A stretch of DNA of 64,000 nt from NCBI GenBank assembly GCA_043228905.1, contig JBHGNT010000010.1, forward strand, positions 6,944,001-7,008,000. Direction: 5' to 3'. Within the stretch, counting starts at the first letter, position 1. Each line of letters starts with the position of its first letter. The position numbers and the translations under genes are program-made. Shown here piece by piece: positions 1 through 17,176 of this stretch. The DNA comes from Azolla caroliniana. Lineage: Eukaryota > Polypodiophyta. Below the pieces are notes generated by a model. The model saw nothing but the letters and a program-made list of their open reading frames with translations, did no database searches and was not told where the DNA came from.

Positions 1-2070
1 CCGAAGCACAGACAGATCGTTCAAAGTTCGGACGTAGTGTTCAATGAGTCAACTATGCATAAGACGGTTGAAAAGGCCTATTACAGTCCAACCAGTAACT
101 TTTTCCGAAGTGCCGACCCTTCACGAAGGCCTAGCCCATAACACGATATTGGCTTCACGGGTAACCGAATCCTCAAGCCCCGACTCGACAATGCTCGACT
201 CGGAACAACCGAATGGTTCAGCTTTGGACCGTCCAAACTCAATACCCGATGCGACTAGTCCAGTCATACCTTGAAGATTCGAGACACTGTAGGAGCCCCC
301 GGAGAGGTACTCTCCTGGCATCTTCTTTACGGACGGTGGTGAACCGAAGTCATACAAAGAAGCATTGGCATCAGCCGATTCGGCCACATGGCATCTGGCG
401 ATGGAGTTGGAAATGAACTCCATTCAAGCAAACAAAACTTGGGACCTGGTTGAATTATCGAAAAATTGACACGCTCTTCTATGCAAGTGGGTCTACAAAC
501 TAAAAGAGACGTCCGATTCGGCCACCCCTAAATTCAAGGCCAGATTAGTAGAGAAAGGGATTCGACAAGAATATGGCGTCGATTTCGACGAAATCTTTTC
601 ACCAATGGTGAAAATGACAACCCTCCGCTTTATGCTCGGCGTAGTGGCAACCAAAGATTTGGAGCTGACTCAACTAGATGTAAAACAACATTCCTCCATG
701 GTGACCTACAGGAGGAAATTTATATGGAGCAGCCGAAAGGCTTTGTGGTATCTGGTCAAGAACATCTAGTCTGCGGACTCAAGTAGAATCTTTACGACCT
801 AAAACATGCACCGAGACAATGGTATAAGAAGTAGTGCCTCTTCACGAAAACAACTCGAGATGGGTTCCCCATCTTCCTCATCATCTACGTGGACGACATG
901 CTACTCTTTGGTCGGCATGCCGGAGAGCTCACCAAACTTGTTCGACAACTACGATTGAAGTTTTCCATGAAGGACCTTGGTCTAACAAGTCACATTCTCA
1001 GCATGAAGATCAATCGGAATCGAAATCGAAGATAGTTGTTTTTATCTCAATCTGACTACACAAGACCTGTCTTAGAACGCCTCAACATGCAATCGACAAA
1101 ATCTGCTTCGACCCCACTCCCCATTGGCATTCGGCTGTCTCAGCGAGACTGCCCGGCATTCGGTTCAGAGGGGGAAATTATAAAGTCAATATTGTATGCA
1201 CCAGCAGACGCTCCTTAATGTACGCAATGGTCACTACATGGCTTGACATTGCTCACGTCGTCAGAGTCGTTAGCAAATTCATGCACAATCCCGGTCGATC
1301 ACATTGGAACGTGGTAAAGCATGTGTTCAAATATCTAGTGGGCACAAAAGAATATGGCATCCTGTTCGGCCCGAATGACACTTTAGGCGTAGTCGGTTAC
1401 ACCGACTCGGATTTTGCCGGTTGTGTGGACAGTCAAAAATCGACAACCGGTTACTATTTCAAATTCGGCAATGGAGCAATCTCGTGGAAATTGAAACGTC
1501 TGGAGTGTAATGCTACATCAACAACTGAGGCCGAATACATAGCCGCATTGGATGCGGCGAAAGAAGCTTTATGGCTCGGTCAGATAGCATGCACGTTTCG
1601 ACAAGTTGAATTCAACTCGGCTCCAGTTGTCTATAGCGATAGTCAGGGCACTATTGCTTTGTCGAAAAATTCGGTTCATCACAACGCCTCCAAGCATATC
1701 GATGTTCGATATCACTTTGTTTGGGACTACGTCATTTCAAGGAAAATCCGCCTCGAGATGATATCTACAATCGACAATGTCGTAGACGGGATGACCAAGT
1801 GGCTTTCGGCGGATCGATTCCAATCCCTTTGGCACCAGATGTGCGTAACGAAGAATCAGTCCGAGTGAGTCGGACATTAAGGATGTTTTCGAACAATCTT
1901 TTTCAACAATTCGAAGATCGGCTGCAGGCCCTCTGATTTCAGCTAATTCAGCCTTCTATCTTTTCCTTCTCAGAGTTTACCGACTCGAACAAAAATCTGA
2001 TTTGTTCGAAAACTTTGTACACTTGTTTCGATACTATAGATTCTGAATGTATATGCCCATTACGGGGGAG
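1..2070 (+). pseudogene. Broken Ty1/copia pol (RT, RNase H)
   Basis: Reverse transcriptase and RNase H part of a Ty1/copia retrotransposon on plus, broken by frameshifts and stops, with the 5' part outside the window. Around 380-560 the codons give the copia RT entry region (a KWVYKL-like stretch followed by a KARLV-like one). The catalytic motif IYVDDMLLFG lies near 880-910 in a different frame from its neighbours. The longest open piece, 1218-1868, is the RNase H end: YTDSDFAGC, KSTTGYYF, a TEAEYIA motif and a terminal KHIDVRYHF block typical of copia. A purine tract ends at 2070, directly before the LTR. The copy cannot make a functional polyprotein. Confidence 0.9.
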
Positions 2071-2330
2071 TGTTGAATATGGGTCTCTAATGGACGTATT
2101 CACATTTGTCCCATTTGTACAAATTAGGTTTAGGTCATCTTTGTAAATATTAAGAAGGGCAGTTTCCCTAAGTCAATCATTATATAAACTGCCTTTGTAA
2201 CCTAGTTTGTGTGGTTGTTTTGTTTTTGTACATTGTGCCATTAGCCTTGAAAAATAAAGATTCATCTTGTGCCTACTTCTCTGCTCAATACGTCTAGCTA
2301 TCTCTTGATCTTGTTGATTGATTAAGTCAT
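2071..2330 (+). repeat. 3' LTR of the broken copia element (right end uncertain)
   Basis: The sequence starts with TGTTGAATATGG directly after the polypurine tract TACGGGGGAG (2061-2070), the usual copia arrangement. It holds a TATA-like TATATAAA near 2181 and an AATAAAG polyadenylation-like signal near 2255. No second LTR lies in the window to fix the right end, so 2330 is approximate. Confidence 0.6.
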
Positions 2331-2421
2331 TTGTGGTTATCAATCTACTTTATATGCATCTGTCAATGATCACTTATCACATAGGAGTAATATTGTTAAG
2401 CACTAGATGGTCATGTTCTCA

Positions 2422-5095
2422 ACAGGTGTCCTAGACGAAACGTGATTTTGAAGTCATAGTCGGCAAGGAAAATTGACCATTGAGCTTGTTGACGATTCAA
2501 GGTGCGGGTAGAAGAAAATTAGAGAAGGTTTTTGTGGTTGGTTACGACCTGAACACGGTGTTGGTTCCCAGCTACGTAATGCCTCCATTCTTCAAACACA
2601 GAGATAATGGTTGCAAGTCCCTTGTCATAGATCGGGTAATTTATCTCAAGGGTTGTGAATTTATGTGAGTAGTAAGCTATTGGATGGTGTACCCCATCGT
2701 TGTCGGGTTGTGAGAGGATAGCGTCGATAGCAAAGTCTGACGCATCTGTTTCCACTATGAATGGCTTTGTTGGGTAGGGGTGAAGGAGTATTAGGGCAGT
2801 CATAAAGGGAGATTTAAGTGCCATGAATGCAGATTGTTTTGGCAATGTCCAACAGAAGGGTCGGTCCTTACGGGTGAGTGCAACCAATTGTTGCACCATT
2901 TTGGAGAACCCTTTAATAAACCGGTGATAGAAATTTGCAAAGCCAAGGAAGGATTGAACGTCTCTTACCTGGGTGGAAGGTTGTCATGCTTGAATTGCGG
3001 CCACTTTCCGTTGATCCATGGAAATACCATCGGGAGAGATGATGTAGCCAAGAAATTCTATAGAAGACTGCTCGAATGCGCATTTCTTATATTTGGTGTA
3101 AAGACCATGTTCCCGAAGTCTTGACAGCACTAGGTAGACATGCTGCTCATGGGTATCGAGATTCGAGGAGTAGATGAGGATATCATCTAGATAGACCACC
3201 ATGAATTGGTCGAGATACTCGCGGAAGATATCATTCATCATGTGTTGGAATATAGCAAGGGCATTGGTTAGCCCAAATGGCATGACATGATACTCGAACA
3301 ACCCGTATCGGGTTCGGAACATGATCATCCATTTGTCTCCCAGACGGATGTGCACTAGGTTGTAAACCCCTCATAGAACACTCGTCCGAGCCGAAGGCAA
3401 TCCAAAAGCAATCCAAAAGCTCTGGAATAAAAGGTAGTGGGTAGCGATTGCGGATCATTACCTTGTTAAGTCCTCAGTAATCGACACATAGACGCAAGGA
3501 GCCATCTTTTTGAACAGGATTGATGCCCCGGCCAGAGATTTTGAGTGATGGATGAAACCTTTTGCAAGTTTTCGTCGATGTATGCACGGAGCGTATCCAA
3601 CTCTAGCACGGATAACCCGTAGATGGGACCAAAGGGAGGACATGCACCGTCCTGGATGTCGATTGGATAGTCATACGGTCGATGCTTTGGCAGTCGATCC
3701 ACATTTCGTTTCTAAAAGACATCCGAGAACTCTCGATTTTTTGAAAGAATTGAGGTTGAATGTTTGATTGTAGTAGCAGCTTGAGTAAGATGGTCATCCT
3801 CAAGATTCACTTGACCATGCAAAGGGCCTATGTCGTGAACAACTTTGAAGTTATTGTAAGCTTTACCCATCCGAGTTGTGAAGTCGAGGGATTGCCTACA
3901 CCAATCCACAATGGGATTGTGCGTCACTAACCAAGACAACCCTAGAATGATAGGATGTCGAGGGGAAGAAATTAGATCGAACGCGATCGTTTCCCAATGA
4001 GATCCTATTATTAATGAGCTCTAGTGGAATCGTTTCTTCTATGATGGCACCCGACATGAGCGGTCATCCGTCAATCACCTTGACTAGAATAGGCTTTATT
4101 TTGACGACCTTAGGGATGGAGTGTGTATGGCCAAAGAACATGTCCATAAAATATGTCATGGTTCCAGAATCAAGTAGGGCGGTGGTGCATATCACCCGAG
4201 TCCCTATCTACAAGCTCACCAGTATCGTAAAACCATTTCGAGATGGCACCTCATGAATAGAGTTGATCATCTGACTAATGGAGCCCAACTGCATAGCTCT
4301 TACTGCACTTGGGCCCTCCCGTTTCTCGGTATGCGACTACCTTTCACCGAGCAAGAGGCAACAAGATGTCCAGATACGCCATAGTAGAAACACAAGTTGT
4401 TGTCTCGTCGATGTTGTCGTTGTGCACTGGACAACGATTAGGGCCCCACTTTATCCACTTCCATCGGCGTAGGTGAATTAATGGTTGGGACTTGGTTAGG
4501 GAGATATGGCGGGGTTGGAGATTGAGAGGAAGAAGGCCAGAAAGAAGAGGACCTACGCCTTATTGCCGGGGTCATACTCCTCTTGATGAAGCTCCAAGAG
4601 GCGGTTATCACAACGTACCACTTGTGTTATCGCTTCATGCAACGAGGTCGGCTCTGGAAAATTTAGTAATAAATTTTTTCCATCACCTCTCAATCCTCGA
4701 CGAAATTGATCACATAGGGCTTGATCACCCCAACCCACATCGTAGGCAAGTTGGCGGAATTCAGAGGCGTAGGTGGAGGTTGCGCAATTACTTTGTTGTA
4801 GGGAATAAATCTTAGTGAGCACAGCTCTTCGTCGGTCTGTCTCCCCAAAAGTAGCTTTAAACTCCATGAGAAAGGCTGGGAAATTTTCCAAAAGTGGTGA
4901 TGTTGTTTCCACCAAGGGAACAAACCCACGCCTCCGCTAGTCCCGTCAGCAACGAACCCAAGAGACCGACCTGGTGGAACCTTGTGGCATAACGATGAGG
5001 TTGTAGGTGGATGATGAGGCGGATCTGATTAAGGAAACCGCGTAGTCGTGCACGCGTTCCATTGAACTTATCGGGAAGGCTAACATGCATATTTT
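2422..5095 (-). pseudogene. Degraded Ty3/gypsy gag-pol (chromovirus-like), integrase missing
   Basis: A decayed gypsy element on minus. From right to left: gag (5090-4553, starting with a PDKFNGTR-type capsid motif), an aspartic protease region (about 4300-3712), RT (3702-2984, with [10 protein letters not shown] and a LGYIIS motif) and RNase H (2899-2422, with VETDASDFAIDAILS and EWRHYVAG). Frames change several times and stops are scattered, so it is a fossil. Coding similarity stops near 2422, before any integrase, and the copia LTR lies just left of it. This suggests truncation by deletion or by the copia insertion. The gag and RNase H style resemble plant chromoviruses, but the chromodomain region is absent, so the lineage is inferred. 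Confidence 0.85.
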
Positions 5096-5299
5096 TTTAC
5101 CATCCATATTGACATGCCAATATTAACCCACGAACATACATAAAGTTCTCTCGATGTTTGTCTCCTTCTCAAGCAGGGATATTCATGGTTTGTATCTCAA
5201 AGTTTGTATGTGTGAATAAAGCATACATATATGAGCTCAACCTTCTAAGGGATATCTTAAGAAGTATACACTCGAGTTCTCACTCCCTCTTCATGTCTC

Positions 5300-5560
5300 A
5301 TCATAGTTTTCACAAATTGCAGTATATGTTGAGCATGTAAAAAGCAAGTGATATTCATCCTCTACTAGGCCTTCATCACATACCTTACATGCCTTTATAT
5401 TTGAGGCATCTTGATGCCATGATGGAACTTCAATACCTAGCTTATGTGATCAAGTGCAAAGGAATGTAAGGCTCTACAAATAGTCATGTTGGTAATGAGA
5501 TAAGGTTGAATGCAAACAATAAACATTATTGCCTTATCTTGAATCAAATATTTAGGGTTG
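5300..5560 (-). mobile_element. LINE 3' end remnant with zinc-ribbon coding
   Basis: On minus, about 5455-5320 translates to a stretch with LGIEVPSW, then CKVC (5381-5392), DEGLVEDEYH and, 12-20 residues later, FTC. This C-x2-C...H-x4-C layout, ending in an acidic EDEYHLLF-like block, is the zinc-ribbon found after the reverse transcriptase in plant non-LTR retrotransposons. A stop and a frameshift flank it. Coding-like sequence may extend to about 5700 but is too decayed to call. Confidence 0.6.
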
Positions 5561-5780
5561 ACATTTGCAAGGTAATATTCAAATTTTGTCATTTTTGCAT
5601 TTTCCAACTTTTCCTTAGTGGTTCCATTAACCTTTCCTGAATAGCTAAATATTGAATAGCATCACTTGAAAGCTTTAGGAGATCTCCAATACCCCATCTT
5701 TTAAACTAATATTTGATGTCAACTACCAAACTAGACTAAGGAATTTTGCTCTTATAATCCTTTTGTAGCTTATCTCTAAC
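5561..5780. other. Intergenic, possible older LINE sequence
   Basis: AT-rich with no convincing ORF. The minus strand may continue the LINE remnant on the left. Its right end is the left flank of the MITE. Confidence 0.4.
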
Positions 5781-5788
5781 ATTCCAAG

Positions 5789-6259
5789 TAACAATCGGCA
5801 ACGGTTCGGTTTGGTTTGAGAGTGTCAAAATCGAACCATTTAAAAATTTTGAAACTTGAACCGAACCGAACTTAACCATGAAACTATTAAACCGAACCGT
5901 TAAAAAAGTTTCAAACCGTAAAAACCGCAGTTTTGTGGTTTGGTATTGGTTTCCACTTAGGTCAAAATTCAAATTTAAAAATATTTCGTTATTTTAAATT
6001 TAAAAATTTTAAAAATTTAAAGATTTTCCTAAAATGTGAGAATAAGGCTTGAAAATGAAAAGATTGTTTAAAAACAAATTTTTACAATTTAAAAAAAAAA
6101 CAATAATAAACTGGTTAAACCGTAGTTTCTAATGTTGAAACCGAACCGAACCGTTAAAATAAACCTAAGCCTGAACCTGAACCAAACCAAACCATTTAAA
6201 CCGTTAAGCCACGGTTTCGCAGTTCGGTTCGATTCAAACCGAACCGTTGCCGACAGTTA
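5789..6259. mobile_element. hAT-like MITE, 471 bp, with TIRs and 8-bp TSD
   Basis: The ends form a terminal inverted repeat of about 25 bp with two mismatches: the left end reads TAAC, two variable bases, then TCGGCAACGGTTCGGTTTG; the right end is its reverse complement. The flanks are ATTCCAAG (5781-5788) and TTTCCAAG (6260-6267), an 8-bp target duplication with one mismatch, which is the hAT superfamily length. The interior is AT-rich and holds many scattered copies of ACCGAACC-type motifs in both orientations. No transposase is encoded, so the element is non-autonomous. Confidence 0.85.
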
Positions 6260-6267
6260 TTTCCAAG

Positions 6268-6687
6268 CAAGATGTGGTAATCTATGATTTGGCATGTTCT
6301 TGACTTTTGTAATGTATCTTCATACTCTTTGTAGTGCCAATATCTCTATGGGTCGAACACCTTTTGGAGAAAATGTAGGGAGAACTTTCTTCAAAAAACT
6401 AATCCATAATCAACTACAAATTTCCCAATTTAAACTTTTTGTGGATTCCCCAACCTATTTCATGGTCGGGAAATATACCCTTACTAATATTACCATCCGT
6501 AGACAATCAACGATGAAGTTTTCCAATTCATCTTTGTTTTCAAATTGCCCAAATTATTCAATAGTGGGGAAATATATCCCTACTAATATTACCAATATTG
6601 TTTGCTAGTAGCAAAATTGTGAAAATATATATTCTCATTGAACTCCCAAAATATCCCTACCCCCACCCCCTCCCTATATATGTAATT

Positions 6688-6724
<37 letters not shown>

Positions 6725-8580
6725 GAAATGAAGAATATTCTAAATAGAGATGGAATTTGGGAATTATATGAACATTGTCAATTGAGAAATTGTAGGCAAG
6801 GAGAAAAACATAAATTTTAACCAGAGATGGAGGAAATTTTACATTGTAAGAATATCAATCATTTTGTTATCATGCATGATTTTGTATGGATTGTGGATGT
6901 ATAAGTTGTGTCTGGTGTCGTAAGGCTCATGTATCATTGTGGAACTTGCCATCATGTATAAAACAAGCTCATTTTTAGTTTGAAAAATCTCACCATCCAT
7001 GTGCAAACCAAATGAAACCATATGAGAGGTAGGGAGATGGTGAAAGTTGAATCTTAAAATCATTGAATAGGATTATAAAGAAAATCAATCAAAGCAATGG
7101 GATTCACACTGAAGAAATCACCAAAGAGTGAGGAACCAATCAATTGAGCCATGACTAAGCTGGGTTGTCGAACTTTGGGTATAATGGGCCATTTCATATG
7201 ATATATCAACATACTTTGACATAGGTATATTGGGGCCATTCAAGCATGATACTCTCTTGGTATTTTAAGGTATGACCTTCTATTGGTAACTAGTTTAGGA
7301 AGAATTGAGTTTGATAATAAACTCTCTCTTGGTATTTTTAAGGGTTTGACACACCACAAATTCTTGTGCACAAGATTAGGATTTCATAGCTTTTGAATTG
7401 TTACGTCATGTGCGGATTTTTAATTCATGCATAGGGGCTCAATATAGGTATGCGTATGAGAGTTTGCCTCCTTTCTGCATTGTGTCCCACACAGACACAA
7501 ATGTAAGCTTAGGCCTACAACCTCGAGTATTATAAATAGTCTCCTAGAGGCATGCACATTTTCTTTTCATTTTTTTCCATATATATTTTACTTGCCAAAG
7601 ATACTAACTTTACAATTTGTACCTCGTCAACTGACAATGGGACTAGACTGCAATGGATTCCCCTTTGTACTTTCGTTTGAGTGTATTTCCATACAACATC
7701 ATGCCTATTGCTTTTTAATATAGTGTTTTTTCTCTTGAATGGATAAAGATCACGAATAAGGTTGCATACACGTTACACATATCATGTTTGGTGTGCAAGC
7801 ATCATCTTTGTAACATAAATAAATTCTTTATCTTTTGTTCATACTAGTAATGTCCAATCGAAAAAGCAATTTTTGAATGATTTGCAATCCTATTTTGAAA
7901 TACGAACCATTACATGGGCTAAACTTTGCAAATAAAATCACATAAACATTATGACATAAATGAATTTGTTTATTATTTTGTCTTTGATGGACAGAACGGA
8001 CTACTATTTTCTTGATAAGAATACGGCGGCAAATGCTATTTTAACATTCTTAAAGGAACTTTTAATAAGGAATGTTAAATGCCCAAATATAAAAATAAAA
8101 ACAATGCTTACAAAAGTAGAACTTGAAAAAAGGTCTATATTAATTTAAGTGGTTGGTGTTTCAAACCCCAATTGAGTTGCATATCTGATAAATACACGCA
8201 TTGCAACTTATAAATAAACATCTAAAAGTCATGCACCCTCATATTTCTATGCTATCCAAGAACATACAGATGTGGTTGTACAAATGTTTTGTTCCCAACC
8301 CAAGCGTTTGATGCAATAACATTTGCATTTAATGCTAAAATATGAAATGGATTTAAGTTCAATTATGACATTGTGTATTGAAACCCTAAGGTAGCAATAG
8401 CAAACATTAGATCCATGTTGAAACTAGTGTTGTGTGAGGAAGGGGAGTATGGTATATACGTTTCCATACCATGGACTATTATAGGTGCATGTTGGTTCGT
8501 CAAAAATTCCTCTGGAAGAAATTGGAGATGCTCATTTGTTACAAACAATATTCCTAGAAGCATTTGATGAGTTATATGTA
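6268..8580. other. Intergenic, no gene seen
   Basis: AT-rich spacer. Only short ORFs without domain character occur. It contains a GA microsatellite at 6692-6719. I see no RNA gene or element ends. Confidence 0.6.
6692..6719. repeat. (AG)n microsatellite
   Basis: About 14 uninterrupted AG dinucleotides, in an intergenic spacer. Confidence 0.95.
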
Positions 8581-8802
8581 GAAACCTCTCTCTATCAGAG
8601 AGAGAGAGAGAGAGAGATCTTTTTTTTTTTTCAAAGGACAAATATACCTCATGATGGACCAAAATTGAATCCTTTTTTCATGTTGTGGTTATGTGAAACC
8701 TCTCTCTATCAGAGAGAGAGAGAGATCTTATTTTTTTTTCAAAGGACAAATATACCTCATGATGGACCAAAATTGAATCCTTTTTTCATGTTGTGGTTAT
8801 GT
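8581..8802. repeat. Direct tandem duplication, about 110-bp unit
   Basis: Two copies, 8581-8694 (114 bp) and 8695-8802 (108 bp). They differ mainly in the length of an internal GA tract and a T tract. Each starts GAAACCTCTCTCTATCAG. The ORF that crosses both is a product of the repeat, not a gene. Confidence 0.95.
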
Positions 8803-9261
8803 GTAGTGACTCGTGACATTCGAGAGACAAGATCAAAGGGGGATGAGGGTAATAATCAAAACCATAGATTCAATGCTTGAAGACATTTGAGAGATTTGAT
8901 AAGATACAATACATTCATAGCCTCGATGAATCATGAAGTTGGGGTCCACCCCCCCCCCCCCCACCCCATGAAATGAATGACCCTTATCCACATGGGTGTA
9001 GGTTTGCAACGCATGCATTTTACTCATAACTTGCATGTTGCATGTGAGCATGATTAGGTAGGAAGGCTCAAGGAACCTCACCAAACACATGGTTGCAACT
9101 TGCAACAACCATGCATACATAAGGTTGGCATGGAATGGGTGCAATGAATAGAATACAATCGAACAGAAAAATATACCGTCCCCGATGAGACCAAATTTGA
9201 CGTATGGGACCAAAACCAACATATCATCTTGTATGTGACTCCTTCCTAAGAAGAGGGGTTA
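8803..9261. other. Intergenic with a poly-C tract
   Basis: No gene seen. It holds a run of C at about 8949-8961 with (CCCC)A interruptions. Confidence 0.5.
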
Positions 9262-9419
9262 CTACATGTGAACGTCGTAACTACATCTGTAACGCACCCG
9301 AACAGATCGCATGCTACACCTGAACTTTGGTAACTACATCTGAAACGCTCTTGAGCAGATTGCATGCTACATCTGAACTTCGGTAACTACATCAGAAACA
9401 CTCCTGGGTAGACTGCATG
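9262..9419. repeat. Three tandem 52-53 bp units
   Basis: Units 9262-9313 (52 bp), 9314-9366 (53 bp) and 9367-9419 (53 bp) share the pattern CTACAYSTGAAC...GTAACTACATC...GCATG. They differ by point changes and a single-base indel. The array lies 0.85 kb upstream of the CDPK start codon. Confidence 0.9.
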
Positions 9420-9715
9420 CTAACACAAATTGCCGATAGGCCATGTGTTTTTTTCAGGAGTTCTGGGATGTGTGTGTCTGGCCGGCCACGAGGGTGCTTG
9501 AAAGGGAAACCCTCTTGAGGCACATTTCGCCCCCACATACATACTTGTCTGTATGCCCCCCCCCCCCCCCCCCGGTGCCCGATCGAGTAGAATGCCTGGC
9601 AGCTTAAGCTAAGGCTTCGATCCGATTCGATTCGTGGCCGAGAAAGATACATAGGCATTTGGAGGATTGATTTGAGCTAAAAATGATTTGTATTGGTAGG
9701 TCCTCCTTAGTCATG

Positions 9716-9746
<31 letters not shown>

Positions 9747-10266
9747 AGTGGCTCCTAACATCACAGACCACAATAGTGTCTCTCCTTTGCCTGTCTGCTT
9801 TGACTTTGGATGGATTCTTCTTCTGCAGAAGATCAAGAAGTTCTCGTGGGCTTTTTGAATTGGTCTCTGTCCAAATTAGGGCTTCTGTGATTGTGGGCCC
9901 GAGAAGAAAGATTAAGTCAAATTGGGAAAAAGAAAGAGATGCTACACATCTCTGCACATTATTTACATATTTAAAGCTTCGCCCACAAACTAGAGCATAT
10001 GCATCTCTTAACATAACCCACATCTTCTTTCCTCCCCTCAATTCTCTCTGTTTCGGTTTTATTGGGCGAAGCTTATCAAACTTAGTTTCTCTGCTTTTCT
10101 ATTATTATCCCTGAGGCAAAAGGTACATAGATGCATTCTCTCAGGTTTGGTTGATAAGGAAAAAGATTATTGACCCTAATTCTCTCTGTATTGATCCCCA
10201 AAGAAGGTAAGAGGTTATCGATAATCTCTACATAGACCTAAGCTTTTTGTTTTCTCCACAAATACC
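9420..10266 (+). promoter_or_regulatory. Upstream and 5' UTR region of the CDPK gene
   Basis: Contains a poly-C run (about 9557-9573) and a (CT)n tract at 9721-9747. CT-rich tracts are common near plant transcription starts, so the start may lie just downstream. No TATA box could be assigned with confidence. A 5' UTR intron is possible but not shown. Confidence 0.35.
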
Positions 10267-14438
<4,172 letters not shown>

Positions 14439-17176
14439 CTTCTTTGGAAGAATCCTTGGAGAAGTTCCGAACGTGTTACAAATTCAGTGACATTTGAAAA
14501 ATTTGTGAAATGAGAAAGAGAGTGGATACGATCTTGCACAAGTCAATGCAATAGAGCTTAGTAAAAATAAGAAGCCTTCAAGCAGTTCACTCTATGCGCT
14601 TTCTCTTATTGCTTAGCTTGATATGTATCCATTGTTCTCTTTGCACTACCACGAAGCAAATAAAAAGGACATATATTACTTTGTGAGAACAAGACATTAT
14701 GCAAACATTACATTGAAACAGATTAAGAACGTCAATGATCTAAGTCATGTGAATACATTTCCTTAATTTACATGATCAAATTTTAAGCATCTAAAATTGT
14801 TTCTACCAAAGTTGGCTCTAAAATTGATTCCTAGACTCCAACATATAAACTCTATTCTATAGTTTTTTCCACCAACAAAGCAAACCATTACTCAGTGTGT
14901 ATTTTACATTTAACTTCAATGCAATCTTCTTCACAATTATACAAGTAAAAATGAAAGATAGTATATTGTGAATCATTTCCATCAAAATTTATAGTGCTAA
15001 AGATCTATTGAGTTTATAGATGTGGGATTAATAAGAGTGAGAGAGTATCTAAAACATCCATGTTGTAGCACAAGAGCCCTATTTAAAGATTAATAAGAAT
15101 GAGAGAGTATCTAAAACATCCATATTGTAACACAAGAGCCCTATTTAAATGCTACTTGTTTTCACATACATTTCATGAATATAATTGTGTTTTCACCAAA
15201 GACATTGATCGATAGATAGATTATTTATATTATCATCTTTGGAGGTCAAATATAAACTATGAGGCAAAAAATATTACATTTCACATAATACATGTGAAAT
15301 TCAGTTGCAACTATCAACGTTCAAGAACTTTACCAATGAATGTTGCCAACAAGAGTGCACATTGTGGTTGTGAGAGGAATTTGTGCAAAGATTGGGTTTG
15401 GTCAAAAATGTGCGGAAAGTATGGTCAAATATGATCAAAGGCAAAGCATTGTATTAAAGTGTGATGTTCAGACTCTTGAATTTGTTTAGGGCAAAGTGTC
15501 CATAGTCTCATCACTTGTGCCCCAAGGACATGTCTCACATTGCAATGCATGTGAGCTAAGTCACATGAAAGCAATGGTCTGAATGGTAGACAACGGGATG
15601 GGCTCTAACATGTATCGATGTGTACGATTTTCCTGTCCCACAAAGAATATGGTTTTGTAGTTAGGTGCAACAAGTGTAGTATAATGTGTGAGGCATGCAC
15701 CTCCACATCTGTCCCATGCTATGATTTCATTAATATTCTCGAAGGTCATTTTCGGAGAGCATCTTGGCAAGTGCGAATACTATCCAAGCTATCAAACACA
15801 TCCGGGTTTCAAAGAAAAGAAATGAGGCACTGCATCGTAATCTTTTCCGTCCTCAAAATCCAGGCTTTACAATAACATCTTGCACGTGTCTTCTTGAGAC
15901 ACAAGCTTGCAACCAATTTTGAGTACAAAGGAATTCCTAACATGTGACGAAGAAAAGCAGAGCAGGTGCACCTCTGGAGATGGGCAGGGCATGGAAGAAA
16001 AGTAGGCAATCATAAGGACCGTTCGCGAAGAACCATGGCAATGAAAGTGTGAGAGACATGGGAACCGCACTTCTCCACATTGGGTTGTGATCATGCATAG
16101 TATGAACCATACATACCATACTTTTGTATTCATTATTTATTATAAGGTAAATGTTTTTTTTTAAGGTAAAGAAAGTGAAGGTAAAAAATGTAAACAAAAA
16201 ACACAAGAATGTTTTGATAACATACGCATTCGTTTGAATTCGTATGAAAAGGAATGTTTGCCAATGCATTCGAGTATATTACGTACTATGTTAGGCTTTA
16301 GCATGATTCCATGATATATGTATTCACTAAATTGTGTTAGAAGGGTTTATGAGAGGTTTTGGCTTTGCTCTGTTTTTGTTTGGAGGAGAGGGGTTGTGTG
16401 TATCTGATGAGAAAATTTGCTCTGTTTCTCTTCATCTTCTTCAGAATACTATCATGGGTCTGTGTATGCAGTAGAAGCATACCTGCTTTTCTACTTGCTG
16501 CTAGAGCAGAATGAGATGGAAAACAGGGCTTCAGAATTTGCTGTCACTAAGAAAGCCATAGACTCAACATTTGGCTAAAGAAGAAAGAAGGAAGAAGGAA
16601 AGAAATAACGAAGAAGAAACAAATATAATTGTTTTTGTTTCTCACTCCCGGAAATGTTCTCTTCGACGGGCAGAATGAGGGCCAGAACTTTTACTGTCAC
16701 AGGTATTTCGTGTTTTTTTTTTCCATTTTTTTCTAAATGTTTTATTTCCTTCAGAGTTAGCTTGAGGAATCATTGAAAGTAATATGTAACCATTGCTTTT
16801 TGCATCATAACTGTTCAGGTCTAAGCACACGTTATCAGTGATACATTTTCATAAGTCACTACGGAAGATAGTGGCATGTTTGGGCATCATAGTTCAAGAT
16901 TCTAAACAAATGCACATGTATATGCATACATTTTCTTATGCTTTTTCATGGAGAATGCAAACAAAATACTTGTTCTCATATAAATACTGTATTTCTTTGG
17001 CATTATAGTTCAAGTCTAAACACATATTATGCTTTTCAGAGACAGAGAGAGAAGAAAGAAATGTAAGGAGGATAGGCACATATAGAAGAACTCACATCCT
17101 TTTTACATCATTTGTTCAGGTTAAAGACACATATTCCTAAATACCTTTTTTTATTCAAATAGGACATGATCGATAT
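14439..17176. other. Intergenic between CDPK and PPR genes
   Basis: Holds the CDPK 3' UTR on the left and the PPR 5' region on the right. Short ORFs at 15561-16269 show no domain. The purine-rich stretch at 16570-16620 and the T-rich stretch at 16700-16740 could belong to a 5' UTR or leader intron of the PPR gene, but nothing proves it. Confidence 0.5.
15026..15149. repeat. 62-bp tandem duplication
   Basis: Copies 15026-15087 and 15088-15149 start GATTAATAAGARTGAGAGAG and end CCCTATTTAAA, with a few differences. Confidence 0.9.

Noticed and set aside
2519-3124. Plus-strand ORFs at 2.5-3.1 kb
   Set aside because: Shadows of the gypsy RNase H/RT on minus.
8485-8880. 131-codon ORF on plus across the 110-bp tandem duplication
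   Set aside because: The duplicated block gives the same peptide twice, and the rest is GA/T tract coding. No domain, no splice context.
15561-16269. Cluster of overlapping short ORFs at 15.6-16.3 kb
   Set aside because: No family resemblance, frames overlap on both strands, no splice pattern.
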